Positions 1 through 13,331 of a DNA stretch of 64,000 nt are shown one piece after another. A model generated the notes under the pieces. That model saw only the letters and a list, made by a program, of their open reading frames with translations. It was not told the origin of the DNA and searched no databases. The stretch's first letter is position 1. Every line of letters starts with the position of its first letter. This DNA comes from Monocercomonoides exilis (Eukaryota > Preaxostyla > Oxymonadida > Polymastigidae): contig LSRY02000062.1 of assembly GCA_001643675.2 (NCBI GenBank), forward strand, positions 62,001-126,000, read 5' to 3'. The position numbers and the translations under genes are program-made.

Positions 1-1572
1 ATGCTCCACCACGACGCCTCTGCTCCTCTCTGCTGCCTCCCGCTGCTTCGCCGTCTTCTTCTCTGCTGCACCCCGCCGATCCCCCAACCCACCCGAAGCC
101 GAGCCAGACGGCAAAGAGCCAGCGAGCGACGCTGCACTCGGCGATGCAGCTTTCTGTATTTGCGCAATCAGCGAAACAGCCCTGTCCTTGCTCGTGCTCC
201 GCCCTGCTCCCTGCTTTGCCCCGCCAGCTGCCCTGCCGCTCCTCCCAGCGCTGCTGCTCCTCGGCAACGCCATCCCATGGATTGGCACTGCGCCAGCCAT
301 TCCCGATGCTTTAGGAGATGGAGATGGAGATGGAGATGGAGACGGTTGAGACAAAAGAGATGACAGAGACTGCCTTCCTGCAATTGTTGATGCTCCGCGT
401 CTGCCTTTCTCTCTTGTGCTCGATGCCTCGGCCTCTGCCTCTGCCTCTTCCCCCTTCCTCTTTGCCCCAACCTCCAAGCCCTCACTGCTGTTGCACCCAC
501 GCACACTCTCTTTCCCCACCCCGCCTTTTGCGCTGTGAGATCCAGAACCGAGTGCCCCTCCCTTCTCTCTGCCCATCTCAAACAGGCTGTACACAAGCGC
601 TGTGATCCCCATCCCTCGCTGCAGCAGCGGAATGCACTGCTTCAGCAGCTGCTCCAGAAGTCGCACTGCCCCCGGCGTCTTTTCTGCAAACAGCGACAGC
701 ACCCGGTCAGACGCGCTGCTGACGGGGACAGGCGCGCTCCCCAGCGATGCAGCCTTCGCCACAAGCGGCGTGATCGAATAAAGCGACTGATACACACTCT
801 CCGACAGAATCGACATCTGCATGTGCGGGGGCAGAAAGCGCAGCGCCCCATGCCCCAGCGGCCGCGTCGACGCAACGTTGTGCACAAGCGGCTGCAGCGC
901 TGCCTTCTGCTCCAGCACCGCCTTCGACCCTGCCAGCGGGGCAAGCGGAAACAGCGGCGCCTCTGCCTTTGCCTCTGAGCGTTCTTCTTCCTCCCAAGCC
1001 CCCTCCTCGCCCCCAGAGCCAAGCCCCGACTGCGCAGCCCTCCCTGCAGGCCACCGCTCCTCCGTCGTCTCCCACATGTACGACGCCCGGTGCAGCGTGT
1101 TGCAGAACTGTGAAAACGACCCAGCTGCAATTTTCGCTTTTCGCCCCTCTTCTGCGCCCCCGCTCCCTTTGCACCCCTGGCCCACCTCCCTCTGGGCTGC
1201 CCATCTCGACCGCTGCTGGTGCAGATGCCGCACATAGCGCTGGATGTTCTGCGCCTGCGACAGCCCCTGAAAACTGCTTCCGGGCTTCGGCCCCGCCTGC
1301 ACGCGCACCGGAGACGGCTTCCGCGCCGCCTGCCCAGAAATCATCTTTGCCTTCTCCAGGCGCGACCGCGTTATCACCGCCACCGACGGCGCCATCTGCG
1401 GCTGCGCAGGCGCTTCGATTGCCGTGAAATGCTCGTCCTTCCCGAGCCCCGTCTGCAGGAAGCGCAGCGACTCCCGCAGCTCGCTGTTCACAACGGCCGC
1501 GTGGCTGGCCTGCGCCTCCAGCCGCGCATAGATGCGCACCAGCCGAAGGGAGAGCTCTTTGAAGTTCTGCAT
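1..1572 (-). CDS. Gene B, left copy, truncated by the window edge; unrecognised
   Basis: N-terminal ~524 codons of the same protein encoded completely at 37295-39769. The ATG is the complement of 1570-1572. Mirror coordinates with the right copy stay at a constant sum of 38867 across the whole stretch, so no insertion or deletion separates the copies here. The protein starts with a predicted helical/coiled segment (MQNFKELSLRLVRIYARLEA), then Gly/Ala/Glu-rich low complexity, a hydrophobic helical part, and a Ser-Pro repeat encoded by GGAGAT units near 316-342. I do not recognise a family. It lies downstream of gene A on the same strand, about 360 bases away. Confidence 0.75.
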   Translation of the reverse strand, partial: MQNFKELSLRLVRIYARLEAQASHAAVVNSELRESLRFLQTGLGKDEHFTAIEAPAQPQMAPSVAVITRSRLEKAKMISGQAARKPSPVRVQAGPKPGSSFQGLSQAQNIQRYVRHLHQQRSRWAAQREVGQGCKGSGGAEEGRKAKIAAGSFSQFCNTLHRASYMWETTEERWPAGRAAQSGLGSGGEEGAWEEEERSEAKAEAPLFPLAPLAGSKAVLEQKAALQPLVHNVASTRPLGHGALRFLPPHMQMSILSESVYQSLYSITPLVAKAASLGSAPVPVSSASDRVLSLFAEKTPGAVRLLEQLLKQCIPLLQRGMGITALVYSLFEMGREKGGALGSGSHSAKGGVGKESVRGCNSSEGLEVGAKRKGEEAEAEAEASSTREKGRRGASTIAGRQSLSSLLSQPSPSPSPSPSPKASGMAGAVPIHGMALPRSSSAGRSGRAAGGAKQGAGRSTSKDRAVSLIAQIQKAASPSAASLAGSLPSGSASGGLGDRRGAAEKKTAKQREAAERSRGVVVEH

Positions 1573-1928
1573 AAATTATTGTGGGCGCCTCAATTGATTT
1601 TTTTTTATTTTTGATAACTGTCAACCTCAACATGCTCAATCATAGCAAAATAAACAATCTGTAGATATGAAGGATAGAAATGGAAATGCAATTTTTTTCC
1701 TTTGTTTTTCTTTCTTTTTTACAAAAAGAATTATTATCTCGAAAACAACAAACGGAAAAGCGGAAAAGAACAGAAAAACAGAAAGCACTGAACAAAACAC
1801 AAAAACAAAAAAATCGCCAATTCTTTGCTTTGTCTTCAGCCCCACATCCACGCAACAGCACAGCCAAGGTTCCTTTCACAAAGCCTTGTGTTCTCAAAAA
1901 TACACAGCAAGAAAGCCACCACACACCC
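1573..1928. other. Intergenic, gene A to gene B (left copy)
   Basis: AT-rich spacer between the stop of gene A and the start of gene B, both on the minus strand. It contains homopolymer A/T runs and no frame I would support. It mirrors 36939-37294. Confidence 0.6.
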
Positions 1929-4900
1929 TCACAGAAACACCATTGCCTCCAGCTTCTCCACAATCGCCTCAAAACTCGGACGCACATGCACGTCAGACTG
2001 TTTGTTCAGCAAAAGGCAAATCACACAGACACCAGATTAATATATGCGAATAAAGAGGGAAAAGAGAGAGAGAATAAAAAAAAAATTAAAAATAAATGAG
2101 CTTCCAACACACCGACCAGCACTCGTCTATCAGCTGCGTGAACACAGCGGGGCACTCGCTCATCCCCTCAAACCCCGGCCGGTGCAGCCCCTCTGCCACA
2201 ACAGCCCGCAGGTCCTCCTTTGCAACCCCTTCGAATGGCGCTCTCCGCGTCAGCAGCTCCCACAGCACCACTCCAAAGCTGGCGCCATCCACAAGACAAA
2301 CACAAACAAAAAAGAAAAATAATTTCACTCAACAAAATGCAACCAAAATGCACACCTGTAGACATCCGACTTCTCAGAGTATGCCCCGTGTGCCATCACC
2401 TCCGGCGCATCGGCTGCAGATGGCTCGTACTTGCACTGCCCTGCCAGCGCAGACGCCCTGCTGAACGAGCAAAGCCCGCTGAACGAGTTCGGCACCCGCA
2501 GCCCCGGATGGAACAGCTCTGTGCAGCAGTCGCCCAGCTGGACAGGCACTCCGCAGATGGCAGAGGAAGATGACGAGGAAGATGAGGAAGAGGAAGAAGT
2601 AGAAGAAGAGGAGGAAGAAGATGGCAGCAGACTCAGCTCTGATGGATCGAGAAAGATGTTTGTCGACTTTATCCGCCGAAGCGCAAACTGGCTCCGCACC
2701 TCCAGCTTGCTGATGCGGAAGTGCGTGCACTTTTCTGACCCGTCTCCCCTCTCCCGCACAAACGACTCCAGCTCGTCTTCTGGCACAAGCTCATCATCAT
2801 CATCATCCTCCTCCTCCTCCTCTTCTTTCTTTTCTTCACTTCCACTTCCATTCATTTGGCGTTCTTCTCTCTTTTCCTTCTCCTCCTTCTCCTCCCTCGC
2901 CTTCCTCGCCCTCTTCTCCCGCTCTGCCCTCCGCCTCCGCCCAACTGCCACAGCATCCACAATGTCTGCTGCCGACCGCTGTGCAAACAGCTCCCTCCCA
3001 GCCCGATGGATCCGCAGCAGCAGCCGCCCCACCGAAACGGCAACCGAAAGCACTCCGCTCCAGCTGAGTGGCCTGCTGCACGACTGAAGATACTCCCGCA
3101 GCGAAGGCAGCCGGCTGTGCGAGAACACAACTGCTGGCGGACATACACTCACCCCCACAAGCGGCACAAACACCGGCAGCCACTCAGGGCGCAGCTGCTG
3201 TGCTGGCATCTGCACTGACACCGAGGAGGCTGTGTCTGAAGCGCCAGATGGAGAAAACGACTCTGTTGGCAGGTCGTGCTGGGCATCCCTGCAAAGCTTC
3301 TCGATCGCCAGCAATGTGCCAATCTGCTCGAGCATCGTCTCCACAACTGGAAGCACACCCTCCGGAACGACCTTCCACTTCGCGCTGATTGTCCCCTCAG
3401 CACTTCCTGCTTCCTTTTCACCACCACCCTTCTTGTCCTTCTCCTTCTCTTTCTCCATTTCTTGTCCTCCTGATGTGTCATCACCTTTGCTGTTGTGCAG
3501 CATGCAGCCATCTCTGCCTTTTCTGCGCTCGACAATCCATTGCTCCAGGGCAGGAAGCACCCGCACCACAACTGCCTCCCCCTGCCACTCTGTCCTGACC
3601 GACACCACACAGTTCACAGCTGCTCTTCCACACACACCCCTTCGCTGCTGCTGCCCAATCTGCTTCCACGACAGAACAGCAACCCCGCTGTCAGACACAG
3701 CCCCCGGCGAAGGCGCCTTCAGAAGCACCGAGCACACCCCATCCACCAACTCCCACACATCCTCCCGCACCAACGGCACCACCTCTGCTGCAACACGCAG
3801 CTCCCTCACGCTGCACACTGTGTGATTTGACACTTCACCCAATCCTCCTTCCTCTTCCTCATCATTTGCATTCTGCGGAGATTCAGCCATTTCCACCTCC
3901 ACCTCCACCTCCACCTCCACACAGACACACTCTGATCTCCTGCTCCTCTCAATCGGCATGAACTTCCTCCAACTCTTCGACGCTGCAAACGAGCTCAGCA
4001 CCCCGCCTGCTTTCCTCCTCCTCCGCGTCTGCCCCCGCCTTCTCCCACCCCTTCCCCCACCTGCCTCCTCCTCTTCCCCATCATTTCCCCAGCATCCTCA
4101 AAGTCATCATCCATCTCATCAACCACATCTTCCTCCCCTTCCTCCCCTTCCTCCCCTTCCTCCCCTTCCTCCCCTTCCTCGCCTCCTGCATCAGCATCAT
4201 CGTCTGCCTCTTCTTCCACAATCACTTGAGGTGCACTCTTCTGCGCTTTCTCCCCTGCCTCGCCCTCTCTCCCACCCTCTCTCCCACCCTCTCCTCCTCC
4301 TGCAAGCTCTGATGCTTCTTCCATCAGGTGCCTCTCAAACTCCACTTCCCTTTCCCCTTCCCCTCCATCCCCTTCGCTTTTCTCCTCAGCTCTTGACGAA
4401 CAGAAGTCTCCACAAGATTGCTGTTGTGCCTCTGGTGTCTGAACCGATGAATAAGCATCACTGGTCGAGGAGGAGGAAGAATAAGGCACATCAGATGGAG
4501 GTGGAGGAGATATCGAAAACTCTTTTGCCAAAAGCCGAATGTAGTCTTCGTCCTCGTCCAGCATCTCATACTCCCTGCTCCCCTGCTTCCCTCCTTTCCC
4601 ATTCATTCTCCCTCTCCCTCTCCCTCTTCCTCCAACCCCACAGCATCTGCACTTCCATCCTCCTCTTCCTCTTTCTCCTCCTCCTCTTTCTCCACCAGCC
4701 CTGCCACCTGCTCCTCTCTCACTCCCCTCTCCTCTCTCAGCTGCGCTGTCCCCATCCTCAAACAGGCTGCGCTCGTCCTCGTCAGCATCCACACACCCAA
4801 AGCAGCAAAAGCAGCATCCCCTCCTTTCTGAACCAAGCTCATCAAACTCCCCTCCCCTGCTCCCACCAATCTCTCCTTCCCTCCCTTCCTCCCCTTCCTC

Positions 4901-7900
4901 CTCTTCGTCTCTTTGCCTCCACTCGCTCAGCTTTTCCATCCACTCCTTCATCCTCCTCTCCCGCGCCCTCTTCCGCCGCCTCACCCACCCCTCCAGCCCG
5001 CACAGCACAGCCCCCGACACCACACACACCCCTGCAAACACTGCCCCGTCGATCGCCAGCACCCTCACAATGTTGTGCACGTGATACATCCGAACACGCT
5101 CCTCTGCCTCCTTCACTGCCCGCTCGCCCTCTCCCTCCCCTTCCCCTGCCCCTTCCCCCGAAGATGGCACCGACGAAGAAGAGGTCGGGTCTCCTGACCC
5201 ACCACCCCCACCACCCCCCTTCACCTCAATCACATGTGCCTGCGAAAACAGCCCTTCCCCATAACCCTCCTCCTGCCCTCCTCTGCCCTCTTCTGCCTCT
5301 CCCTCTCCCTTTGCCTCTGAACTCTGCTTCATCGCCACCCCCGATGCCACAGACACCCTCAGCCCGCCCTTCTCTGTCAGATACAGGTCTCCCAGCCCAC
5401 ACACCACCCACTTGCACCCCGCCATAAGCGCTGGCCGCACCACCGCTGCCGCATTCTGCCGCTCCACCCGGCAGTGGATGTCGAACGGATATACCCGCTC
5501 CACACTCAGGTTCACCGGTGGTGCATTCACCCCCTGTGTGAGCCGTGTTGTGTTCGACGACACAATCACTGGCGTGGGCAGCAGAGGCGGCGCCTGCAGA
5601 GACAGCGGCAAAGGCACCCCTGCTGCCTCACCCGAATGCCCAGTGTCTGCCAGCCCTTCCTGCCTGTTCAGAGGCAGCCGAGAAGGGGAAGATGTGGATG
5701 TGATGTTTCGTGGAGGCTGATGAAACGAAAACATGCACCGCTTCCCGTTCATCCACGCTGCATTCCACTCGTCCTTTTCCCTTTCTCTTTCTCTTTCTCC
5801 TTTTCCTTTTCCCTGGCGTTTCTTCCCATCATCGCCCCCAGGCTGTTCGCACTCCAGCTGCTGCCTCCCTTCAGCCTCTCAGCCACCGCCTTCGCCTGCT
5901 CCACCGGCCATTCCACGTACTCGTCTCCCCCGTCCACCAGATGCGTCTGCCTCGCCTCCACAGCGCTCGCCCCCTCGCACAGCACATTCGCCCGGTGTGC
6001 CGGAAGCGCCATCCGGAACGGGTTGTTCCCTGCCAGAAGCGACCCCTCAACCACAATCCGGTGCCCATGGTCTGTGTGGATGGCTGTGGCGTTGTTGTGT
6101 GCAATCACCGTGTTGCGCACCACAACTGTGAAGGGCTGCCTCTCAGCTGCCTGGTGTGGCTTCCCTGCTGATGATGCCTCCTCCCTTTCCTCTCCTCCAC
6201 CCACTCCACCCATCTCATTCATTCTGTTCATTCTGCTCATTCTGCTCTGCCTGCCCTCTGGCTTCATCAGCACTGCTGTCTGGATCACCGATGCGGCTGT
6301 GCTGATTTCTGTCGCACTCAGCACAAAAAGTGGCGCTTGCACCGCCGACGTGTTCATGTTCAGTCGGTGCGCCCCTCCGTTGTTGCACACAACACACCCC
6401 GAAAGCACCGCCTGCGAGTCGATGCAGCTCACACAGATCCCTTTTGCCCCGCTGTTCCCCACAAACACACACTCACTCACTTCATCACAAAAATAAAAAA
6501 AGAAATTGATTTATTGAAACATCCAAAAATGTCCAGAAGCGAGAAGGGCACACCATTCGCTGTCTCCAAGGCCTGGTGGATCACAAGCACGCTCCCCTGC
6601 CTCAGCTCGCTCCCGTTGAACACACACCCTTCCACCACGCAGCCCCTGCACTCACTCAGAACAGCTGCCGACGCATACGCCCCCCGCTTCGCCACACACC
6701 CCACAAACGAGCACTTCTCCACCGCCACCTGCCTCGCCCGAAGCACAAACAGAAGCGAGCTCTCAATTCCCGACAGCGACGGAATCGGCGATAAAGGCGT
6801 CGACAGCCGCCTCCTGCCTCCCAAACGCTGCTTCTGCTGCTGAGAAGGCGAGTCAGATGAGCCAGATGAGTCAGTTGATGTTGAGGTGCAGCCATCACAC
6901 CCTTCGCTGTTTGTCCCCATGTAATACCCAAACAGCACAGAATCCATCCTCACCTCCTCCAGCCTCAGCTCTCCAACATCTCGGAACGAAAGCATTGCTG
7001 GTGGGCATTGGCACAAATAGCAATCAGGAAAATAAACAAATAAAAAAGGAATAAATAAATAAAGGAATTAAGAAATAATTAAAAAACAAAAGAGAAATGA
7101 CAATTCTCACAGGCAAAAATTCTCTTCTCTTGTTTTTCTCTCGCAAACATATTCCGATTGTCTTGAAGTCCTTTATCGTCACGTTCTTCAACTCCACCCT
7201 TTTCGATGCACTGATGTTCAACAGAAGCCCAAACGGCCCTTCGTCAAAGTCCTCCTCATCCTCATCCTCATCATCCTCATCATTACCGTCCTCGTTGTAT
7301 TTGCCTTCTTCTGCACCTGCCCTGCCTCCAAGCGCATTCCTTCCACCCCATCCAGAGTGCCCTGCCTGCCAGCCAGATTCATCCTGCTCTCTTTCCCCTT
7401 CTCTCCCATTCTCCTCTCCACACCACGCCAAGTCGCCCTGCCTGTCCTTCTTCTTCTCATACACAACACTCACATCCACCACCCGCACCTCTCCCGCATT
7501 TCGCACAGAAACAAGCCCCGTCGCCGAGCTGTGCGGTGTCCAGCACTGCCCAACTCCCACCGACGTGTTCGCAATCCTGATGCTCGCTGGACACTCTGTG
7601 CTGAGCAGCGAAAGAGACGAGTAGTTTGCGTTGTGCTGCGCCGATGCCACTGCCCTGCCTGCCCTGCCCGCCCCACCTGCATTGCTCAGCTCGCTCCGGC
7701 AGAAGTCTGCAATCCTCAGCGTCGACGATTCAATCACAATCTTCGACAGCATTGCCTGATCTCTTTCTCCATTCTCCCCATTATCTCCATTTTCTATTGT
7801 TTCCCCTGTCTTGTCAGACGCACTCGCTGACCAGCCCTCTCGCAATCTGCCTCCACGGCGCGGAAGGCGGGGCAAGTGCGGCGACAGCGCAATGAACGAG

Positions 7901-10900
7901 AACGGGAAAAACACTGTGTTGTTCCACACCGACACACCCTCCATCCCCAGGTCCGTCTCAAACAGATAGATCAGCGAGCAGTTCCGCATGTCTGCCGTTT
8001 CCATTCACAGCCCCATCCCACACGCCAAGCACACAAAAACAAAACATAACAACCAGCGCAGCCATTCGCATTCATTTCCAACAAAGCATAATGTCACACA
8101 AGCCGTTTTATTCATATTAAAAGAAAAAAAAAGAATGAACAAATAAATAGATATGTTGCAGATAGATTGCAGATGTGTTGCAGACTTGCATCGCTCAGGT
8201 TGGTCTTGCGCACATTGAGGAGTGACTGGCTGCAGACAAGCAGCGGATGGTTGTGCGACTTGATCCGCCGAATCGTCGACTCGCTGATTGTGGCTTTACA
8301 CTGTGCATCACACCCCGCCCCCGAACAACCAGAAAAACAAAAATAATAAAAATAAATGAAAGCAGAGCAAGATGAGAGAGGAAATATTTCGGAGCACTTC
8401 AAAAAGGCAACTCGCAGCAACAAAACAAGTCACACCAGCGATGTGCACAAAAGGCACCCGACAGAGTTCACAAAGGTTCCATTGCGGATGTCCGCCTTGC
8501 AGTTCAGCAGCCTCAAGAACGAGCCATTCGAAGGCAGCACATACGCGCCTGCCCATCCCATCCCAGCAGCAACAGCAAACAGAAGCAACGAAATAATGTT
8601 GTTGTCAAAAAAAAAATTATGAAATAAAAAAAACAAAGAAGGAAAATAGCAGACACTCGCATTGCTCGATCAGGCAGTTCTCAAAGGCAACAGCCACGTT
8701 GACAGCGCTGTTCCGCTCTCTCCTCTTTCCCCTGTGCTCCAAATGGCCTTCTGCCCATTCTGCTTCGCTTTCCCGAGAGCAGCACTCATCTCTCTCCCCA
8801 CTCCTCGTGCCAGCTGGAATGGCATTCCCCTCCGCCTCGCTCCTGCCGCCCAAAGGCACCCCGCCCAACCCATCCACCACAACCATCGACGTCTGCGGGT
8901 TCGTGCAATTGGTGAAGCGGACCGAGTCAAACACCACACCAAACTTGCTTTTCCTGCCTCCTGAGCTGCTTTGCCCTGCCTCATGCACACTGATGAAGGC
9001 AGATGGAGCACCTCTTAACTCTGCATCTGCACATTCTTCATCCTCGCCATCTCCCTTGCTCTCGCCCTTGTGTTGCAACTCGGCACCTTCCCAATGAAAA
9101 GCTCCTGGGCACACAGAATTTTGTGTCAGCAGATCATTCGCGCTGCCTGCCCTGCCATCGCCCTTCGGCTGGGCCTTGTGCAGTGGCTGAGGCACAACCT
9201 CAACCAGCGTCTGGTTGCTTCGGCTCACCACCGATGTGAAGTTCGTGTTTCTGAACACAATCTCAGTCTGCTGCTGCCTGGGATACACAATTTTGATTGC
9301 CCGCGGATGCACTTGCTCCCCTTTCTGCTGCCCTGCAGCCACACCCAATCCAGCATTCTCTCTTCCCGTTCTGCTCCCATCCCCCTCGCTTCGCATGGTC
9401 CACCATTCTTCCTCTCTGCTTTCTATCTCCCATTCTCCTCCATTTCCCCACTCGCTCTCCCAACCATCCACATTCCCCCTTCCTTCCCTTTCTTCTTCTC
9501 CCCATAAATCAGCGAGTCGCTCATCCAAAACACCAGGTGCCCGACAGATGCATCCACACACACAAAGAATGCACTGAGCTGTTCCGCTCAGCAGCTGCCC
9601 CCGAAAGGCTCGCCTGGCTGCCACCTCCACTCCGCAATGCCTCGCTGCTGCTGCTGCTCTGCATAGACAGCAATCCTGCTGCTCCCTCCCACCAAGCGGC
9701 ACAGCCTCCTCGAATGCTCGGCTCGTCAAAAAGCTTCTCAACCTCACGGCCAAACAGCTCTGATGGCTTGGGCGTGATCGGCATGTGGCGAAAAGAGCCA
9801 AACGACACATTCAGCAACTCGCATTCGGCACATGAGACAGCAAACGAGCATCCTGATAAAACAAGCCCAGCAGACAGGCCAACAGCAGCATCCGTGTGAG
9901 TTTATACACAAAATAGATATATTTTTCCAAAGCAAATAATTAAAAGCACAATTGTGCGAAAAACAAGCAAAGAATACCATTTGCACATTCATAAGCAGTG
10001 ATGTTGCTGAATTCAATCCCAACGCTCTTCTGCTGCTTCACTGCGCATCCAAAATAATTCCCTCTGAACTTTTCTTCTGGCTTTGCATCTCCCCCTGCTT
10101 TTGTCCTCTGCGCCTTTGAGTCTGCACCAACGCCTTCTTGCTCCCCACTTGCGCACCCACAGCTGCAGCGAGCAAACACACACCGTCCAACCGCAGCCTC
10201 ACACAGCTGCCCTTCTCTCCATCCCCAACCCACACAGCCCCTCCCGAGCAGCACGCCCTGCACCCATAAAACGTGCAGTTCGACACACGAAAACGAGCCA
10301 ATTCTGCTTCATCCCCTTTGCCATCATTCCCATCCTCATCACTGACACTCTCGCAAACACACCCCGCCAGCCCAATTCGATGAGAAGGAGACGGGCGCAT
10401 CAGAACGATCCCAATCGCACCGCCTGCATCCTCTGCCACACATTCCACAAACTGGCAGCTTTCCACTGCAAGATGCCCGCTCGATCCAAAATACACAGCT
10501 CCTCCGAAGATCGGCGAAGAGGAATGGCCCAGTCTCCCTCCCTCCCATCCGCCAGCTGCCCTCCCGCCCTCTGCACCCGAGGAAGATCCGAGGTCTGAAT
10601 GCAAAGGCTGTGGCGCAGCAGCATCTCCACCAGAGATGGGAGCTGCCCGTTCTCCTTCGATCCATCTCGCGCTGCATCTCGCAAACACGCACTTTCTCAC
10701 ACTCAGCGAAGCACTCCCCACAACACAAATGCACCCGCCGCTCACTTTCTCCCCGTCGCCCCCGGCCTCCGCTTGCGTTGACTCGCTCTTCATCTCCACA
10801 AACTCGCTCTCCTCAATCACAACTGTTTTTGCCTCCCTGATTATCTGCCTCTCCTTCACACCTCCTTCACTGGCCTTCCTCTGCAGCTGACTGCCCCAAC

Positions 10901-11755
10901 CCTTCACCTCGCCTGTGCAATCGCAAACAGCGTCTGATGCTGCTCGCTGGCATTTGGAAAACGTGCAGTTGAGCGTCTGTGCAGTCCGCGCTGCCATCCA
11001 CTCTGCACTCAAAACCCCATATCCGGCTGATGCGACTGCCTCATAACAGCATGACTCCATCCGCGAGTGCTCAGAGCGAGCAGCAGAACACCGAGACCCA
11101 TCGCTGCGCCTGCCGCCTCGTGTGATGTTTTTGAACACACACTGCTCCAGCGCCTCTGTCCCCAAAAACCCCTGAAGCACAAACGATGCTTCTCGCTCTG
11201 AATCCAAGCAAAACGAGTCGAGGTTCGTGTTGCACAGCGAAACCGATCCCATGAGCGATGCTCCGCTGGCAATGCCAGAAAAGAGCCCTGCATCTCCGCT
11301 GGCCCGCGTGGCTGAAATGTTGGACAAGCACACTGTGCCAGCTGAACATATAAATGGCCCCTGAACGCAAGAAATTGCCTGCAGGGCGCATGCCTCCACA
11401 AAAAGAGCCGACCGTGCATCTTCGTCGATCATTTGGATTGGCGCTGTGCGGTGCAGTGCCAGGCCTTTCAGCACCATCGATGAGTTGCGCAGGTTGAATA
11501 ACACACCCTTTTGAAGCACTCGTTGCGAGAGGACCGCCTGTCGAATCCATGACTTTGCGCCATCCGCCGAGCCCTGCCTGAAAATGCAAAGTTACAAACG
11601 CACAACCCTCGAGTTGCACACCAGCACAAGTTTTTTGAAAAACACGCGTCTCGCCCCGTGTGAATGCTTTCTGCATGGCCCGCTCCATCATCACATATAG
11701 CGTTATAGCACAAGGGCATGAGCACACATACAATGCTCAGTAGCCCTCTACACAT
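1929..11755 (-). CDS. Gene A, left copy: beta-helix receptor with degenerate kinase domain; reading frame interrupted
   Basis: Inverted copy of the gene at 27102-36938, with the same signal peptide start (MCRGLLSIVCVLMPLC), Cys-rich beta-helix ectodomain, membrane segment and kinase-like tail. Exons and GT-AG introns are in the same places. Relative to the right copy, the frame is broken by single-base homopolymer losses: a run of 3 instead of 4 near 11589 (possibly inside a short intron), near 9563, and near 5811; 5 instead of 6 near 9475; and 4 instead of 5 C (G on the coding strand) near 4086. On the other hand the stretch around 5203-5220 is in frame here and out of frame on the right. 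So neither copy is fully open as given. Whether these are real mutations or consensus errors cannot be told from the sequence alone. The surface-receptor role is inferred from architecture only. Confidence 0.75.
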
Positions 11756-12452
11756 CCAAAAACTGCAAAAAAAGAGATTCGAAGAAATGTCTTATGGTAT
11801 GACATTTTCAAATTCTCAATTTTGAATGGAATGTCAATCAACACAAGTTGATAGCACATTTCAAAAAAGAAATTGAAAATATGTTTTTATCAGAAAATAT
11901 TGTCTTTTTAAATCTCAATCTTTCAATCATGAATGAAATATCATTGGTTATTCCTGAAAGGCTAATTTTCTTTCAGTGAAATTGATTTTTTTGTTATTTA
12001 TTTTATGTTTAATATCTTTCAAAAAAAAATATTTTAAAACTGAAATGACTCCAATTGTTTTGAATGAACAACGTGAAAAGTGTTTATTCTTTGTGAATTG
12101 TGAGAATGAAGAACAATCACCAACTTCAAAACTTTCACATACTGTTTCGTTGGCAAAACAATCGATTCTTCCTTTACCACATCATTCAACTCATTCCACC
12201 CCTGTGTTGCAGATGCTCGAAACTCAAGCAATCTTTTTTCTCCACCAACACAACTGACGAATCTGACTTTTCAACTTGCATGATTCCAAAGGTGTTGCGC
12301 ATTCCACATGCTCATCCCCACTTTTCTGCGTTGCAACAACATAGAGCTTGCAGCCTCATCCACATGTGGTGGACGACTCTTTCTTCTCATTGTATTTGCA
12401 TTTGCTCATTCACTGCTCTTTCAGTGTGCATATGGAATGAGTCTCTTTCTGC

Positions 12453-12671
12453 TCAAGAAAATGACCATGCCAATTGCAAATCCACAGAGTTCGCAAATGT
12501 GCCAAATGGAGCACCTGATGTCATGCGAAGATCTTTTGTGCTGCTTGCGGGAAACTTCGCTCCAAATGCTCCGTCTTTTCCTGAATCCCAATCTCCACAC
12601 AGAAATCCCATTTGTTCTGTTGGGTCTGTGGTCGATGGGAAAGTGGAAGAGCAATGATTGGAAGAAAGCAA
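12453..12671 (-). CDS. Small candidate ORF, unrecognised (left copy)
   Basis: A 72-codon frame whose last 51 residues (from MGFLCGDWDSGKDGAFGAK) have ordinary globular composition with Gly, Asp, Lys and aromatic residues. It may be an exon rather than a whole gene, because no clear upstream exon was found. An overlapping frame (12421-12759) is basic and less protein-like. The copy in the other arm is 26186-26404. No family is recognised. Confidence 0.25.
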   Translation of the reverse strand: MLSSNHCSSTFPSTTDPTEQMGFLCGDWDSGKDGAFGAKFPASSTKDLRMTSGAPFGTFANSVDLQLAWSFS

Positions 12672-13091
12672 AGAAAGTGAGAGATTCCTGTGAAAAGAGA
12701 GATTTCACAGAACGTGAAGGCAGATGCTGCAAACAATGATGCTTCACGCCTTCCTCCATCTTTCACTTCTTCCTCTTCTCCAACTCCTTTTTCCAATTCC
12801 TTGCTCGCTCCTCACCACTCTTTCTTTTCAGTTCTCGTTCCCATCTTCTTCGCTCCCATTTCCTCACCCTTCTTTTCATCTCTGGTGTGGTTATTGTTGA
12901 AAGATAACAGTCAAGTTGCTGGCATCAAAGAGGATAATAATTATCTCTCATTTTCCTTTTTGTTTTCTTTCCCAACCCTTCTCCAACTCAACCCCCCACA
13001 AATATATTCACAATCCATAAGTGTCTTTTCCTTCTTATCCTCTGCAAACGCCACACACACGAAACTGAAATCTTTTTTTCTTGTCTTTTTC

Positions 13092-13331
13092 TCATCTCTC
13101 CAGCACCTCCTTCACATTTCTCAGCAAGTCCAACAAATGTTCCAGCTGTAGCAGCCAGAAATCCAGCGGAAAGACCTGTTTTGAGATGACAAGGGAAGAA
13201 TATTGCATCAATTGAAAGATTTTGCACAAAGTTGAATCGTTGATGGAGCTAAGACTGAAGGCGAAAGAATTCGCCACATCTGTGCTTCGACAACTCTGCG
13301 GAGATGAACCCCACGGGCAGTGCAAGTCCAT
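13092..13331 (-). CDS. Small candidate ORF or last exon, unrecognised (left copy)
   Basis: From an ATG at 13331 the frame encodes about 79 residues starting MDLHCPWGSSPQSC and ending in a leucine-rich amphipathic helix (LLQLEHLLDLLRNVKEVLER) before the stop. The composition looks like a real C-terminal helix. A possible splice acceptor (TTTGACAG) lies upstream, so this may be the last exon of a longer gene. The same ORF is intact in the other arm at 25526-25765. No function can be assigned. Confidence 0.35.
   Translation of the reverse strand: MDLHCPWGSSPQSCRSTDVANSFAFSLSSINDSTLCKIFQLMQYSSLVISKQVFPLDFWLLQLEHLLDLLRNVKEVLER

Noticed and set aside
2431-3087. 218-codon plus-strand ORF with long Ser runs
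   Set aside because: Antisense to the Glu/Ser-rich part of the gene A tail, which carries kinase motifs in the minus frame.
3958-5427. 489-codon plus-strand ORF rich in Pro, Ser, His and Leu
   Set aside because: It is antisense to the acidic Glu/Gly-rich juxtamembrane part of gene A; purine-rich coding sequence gives Pro/Ser/Leu shadows on the other strand.
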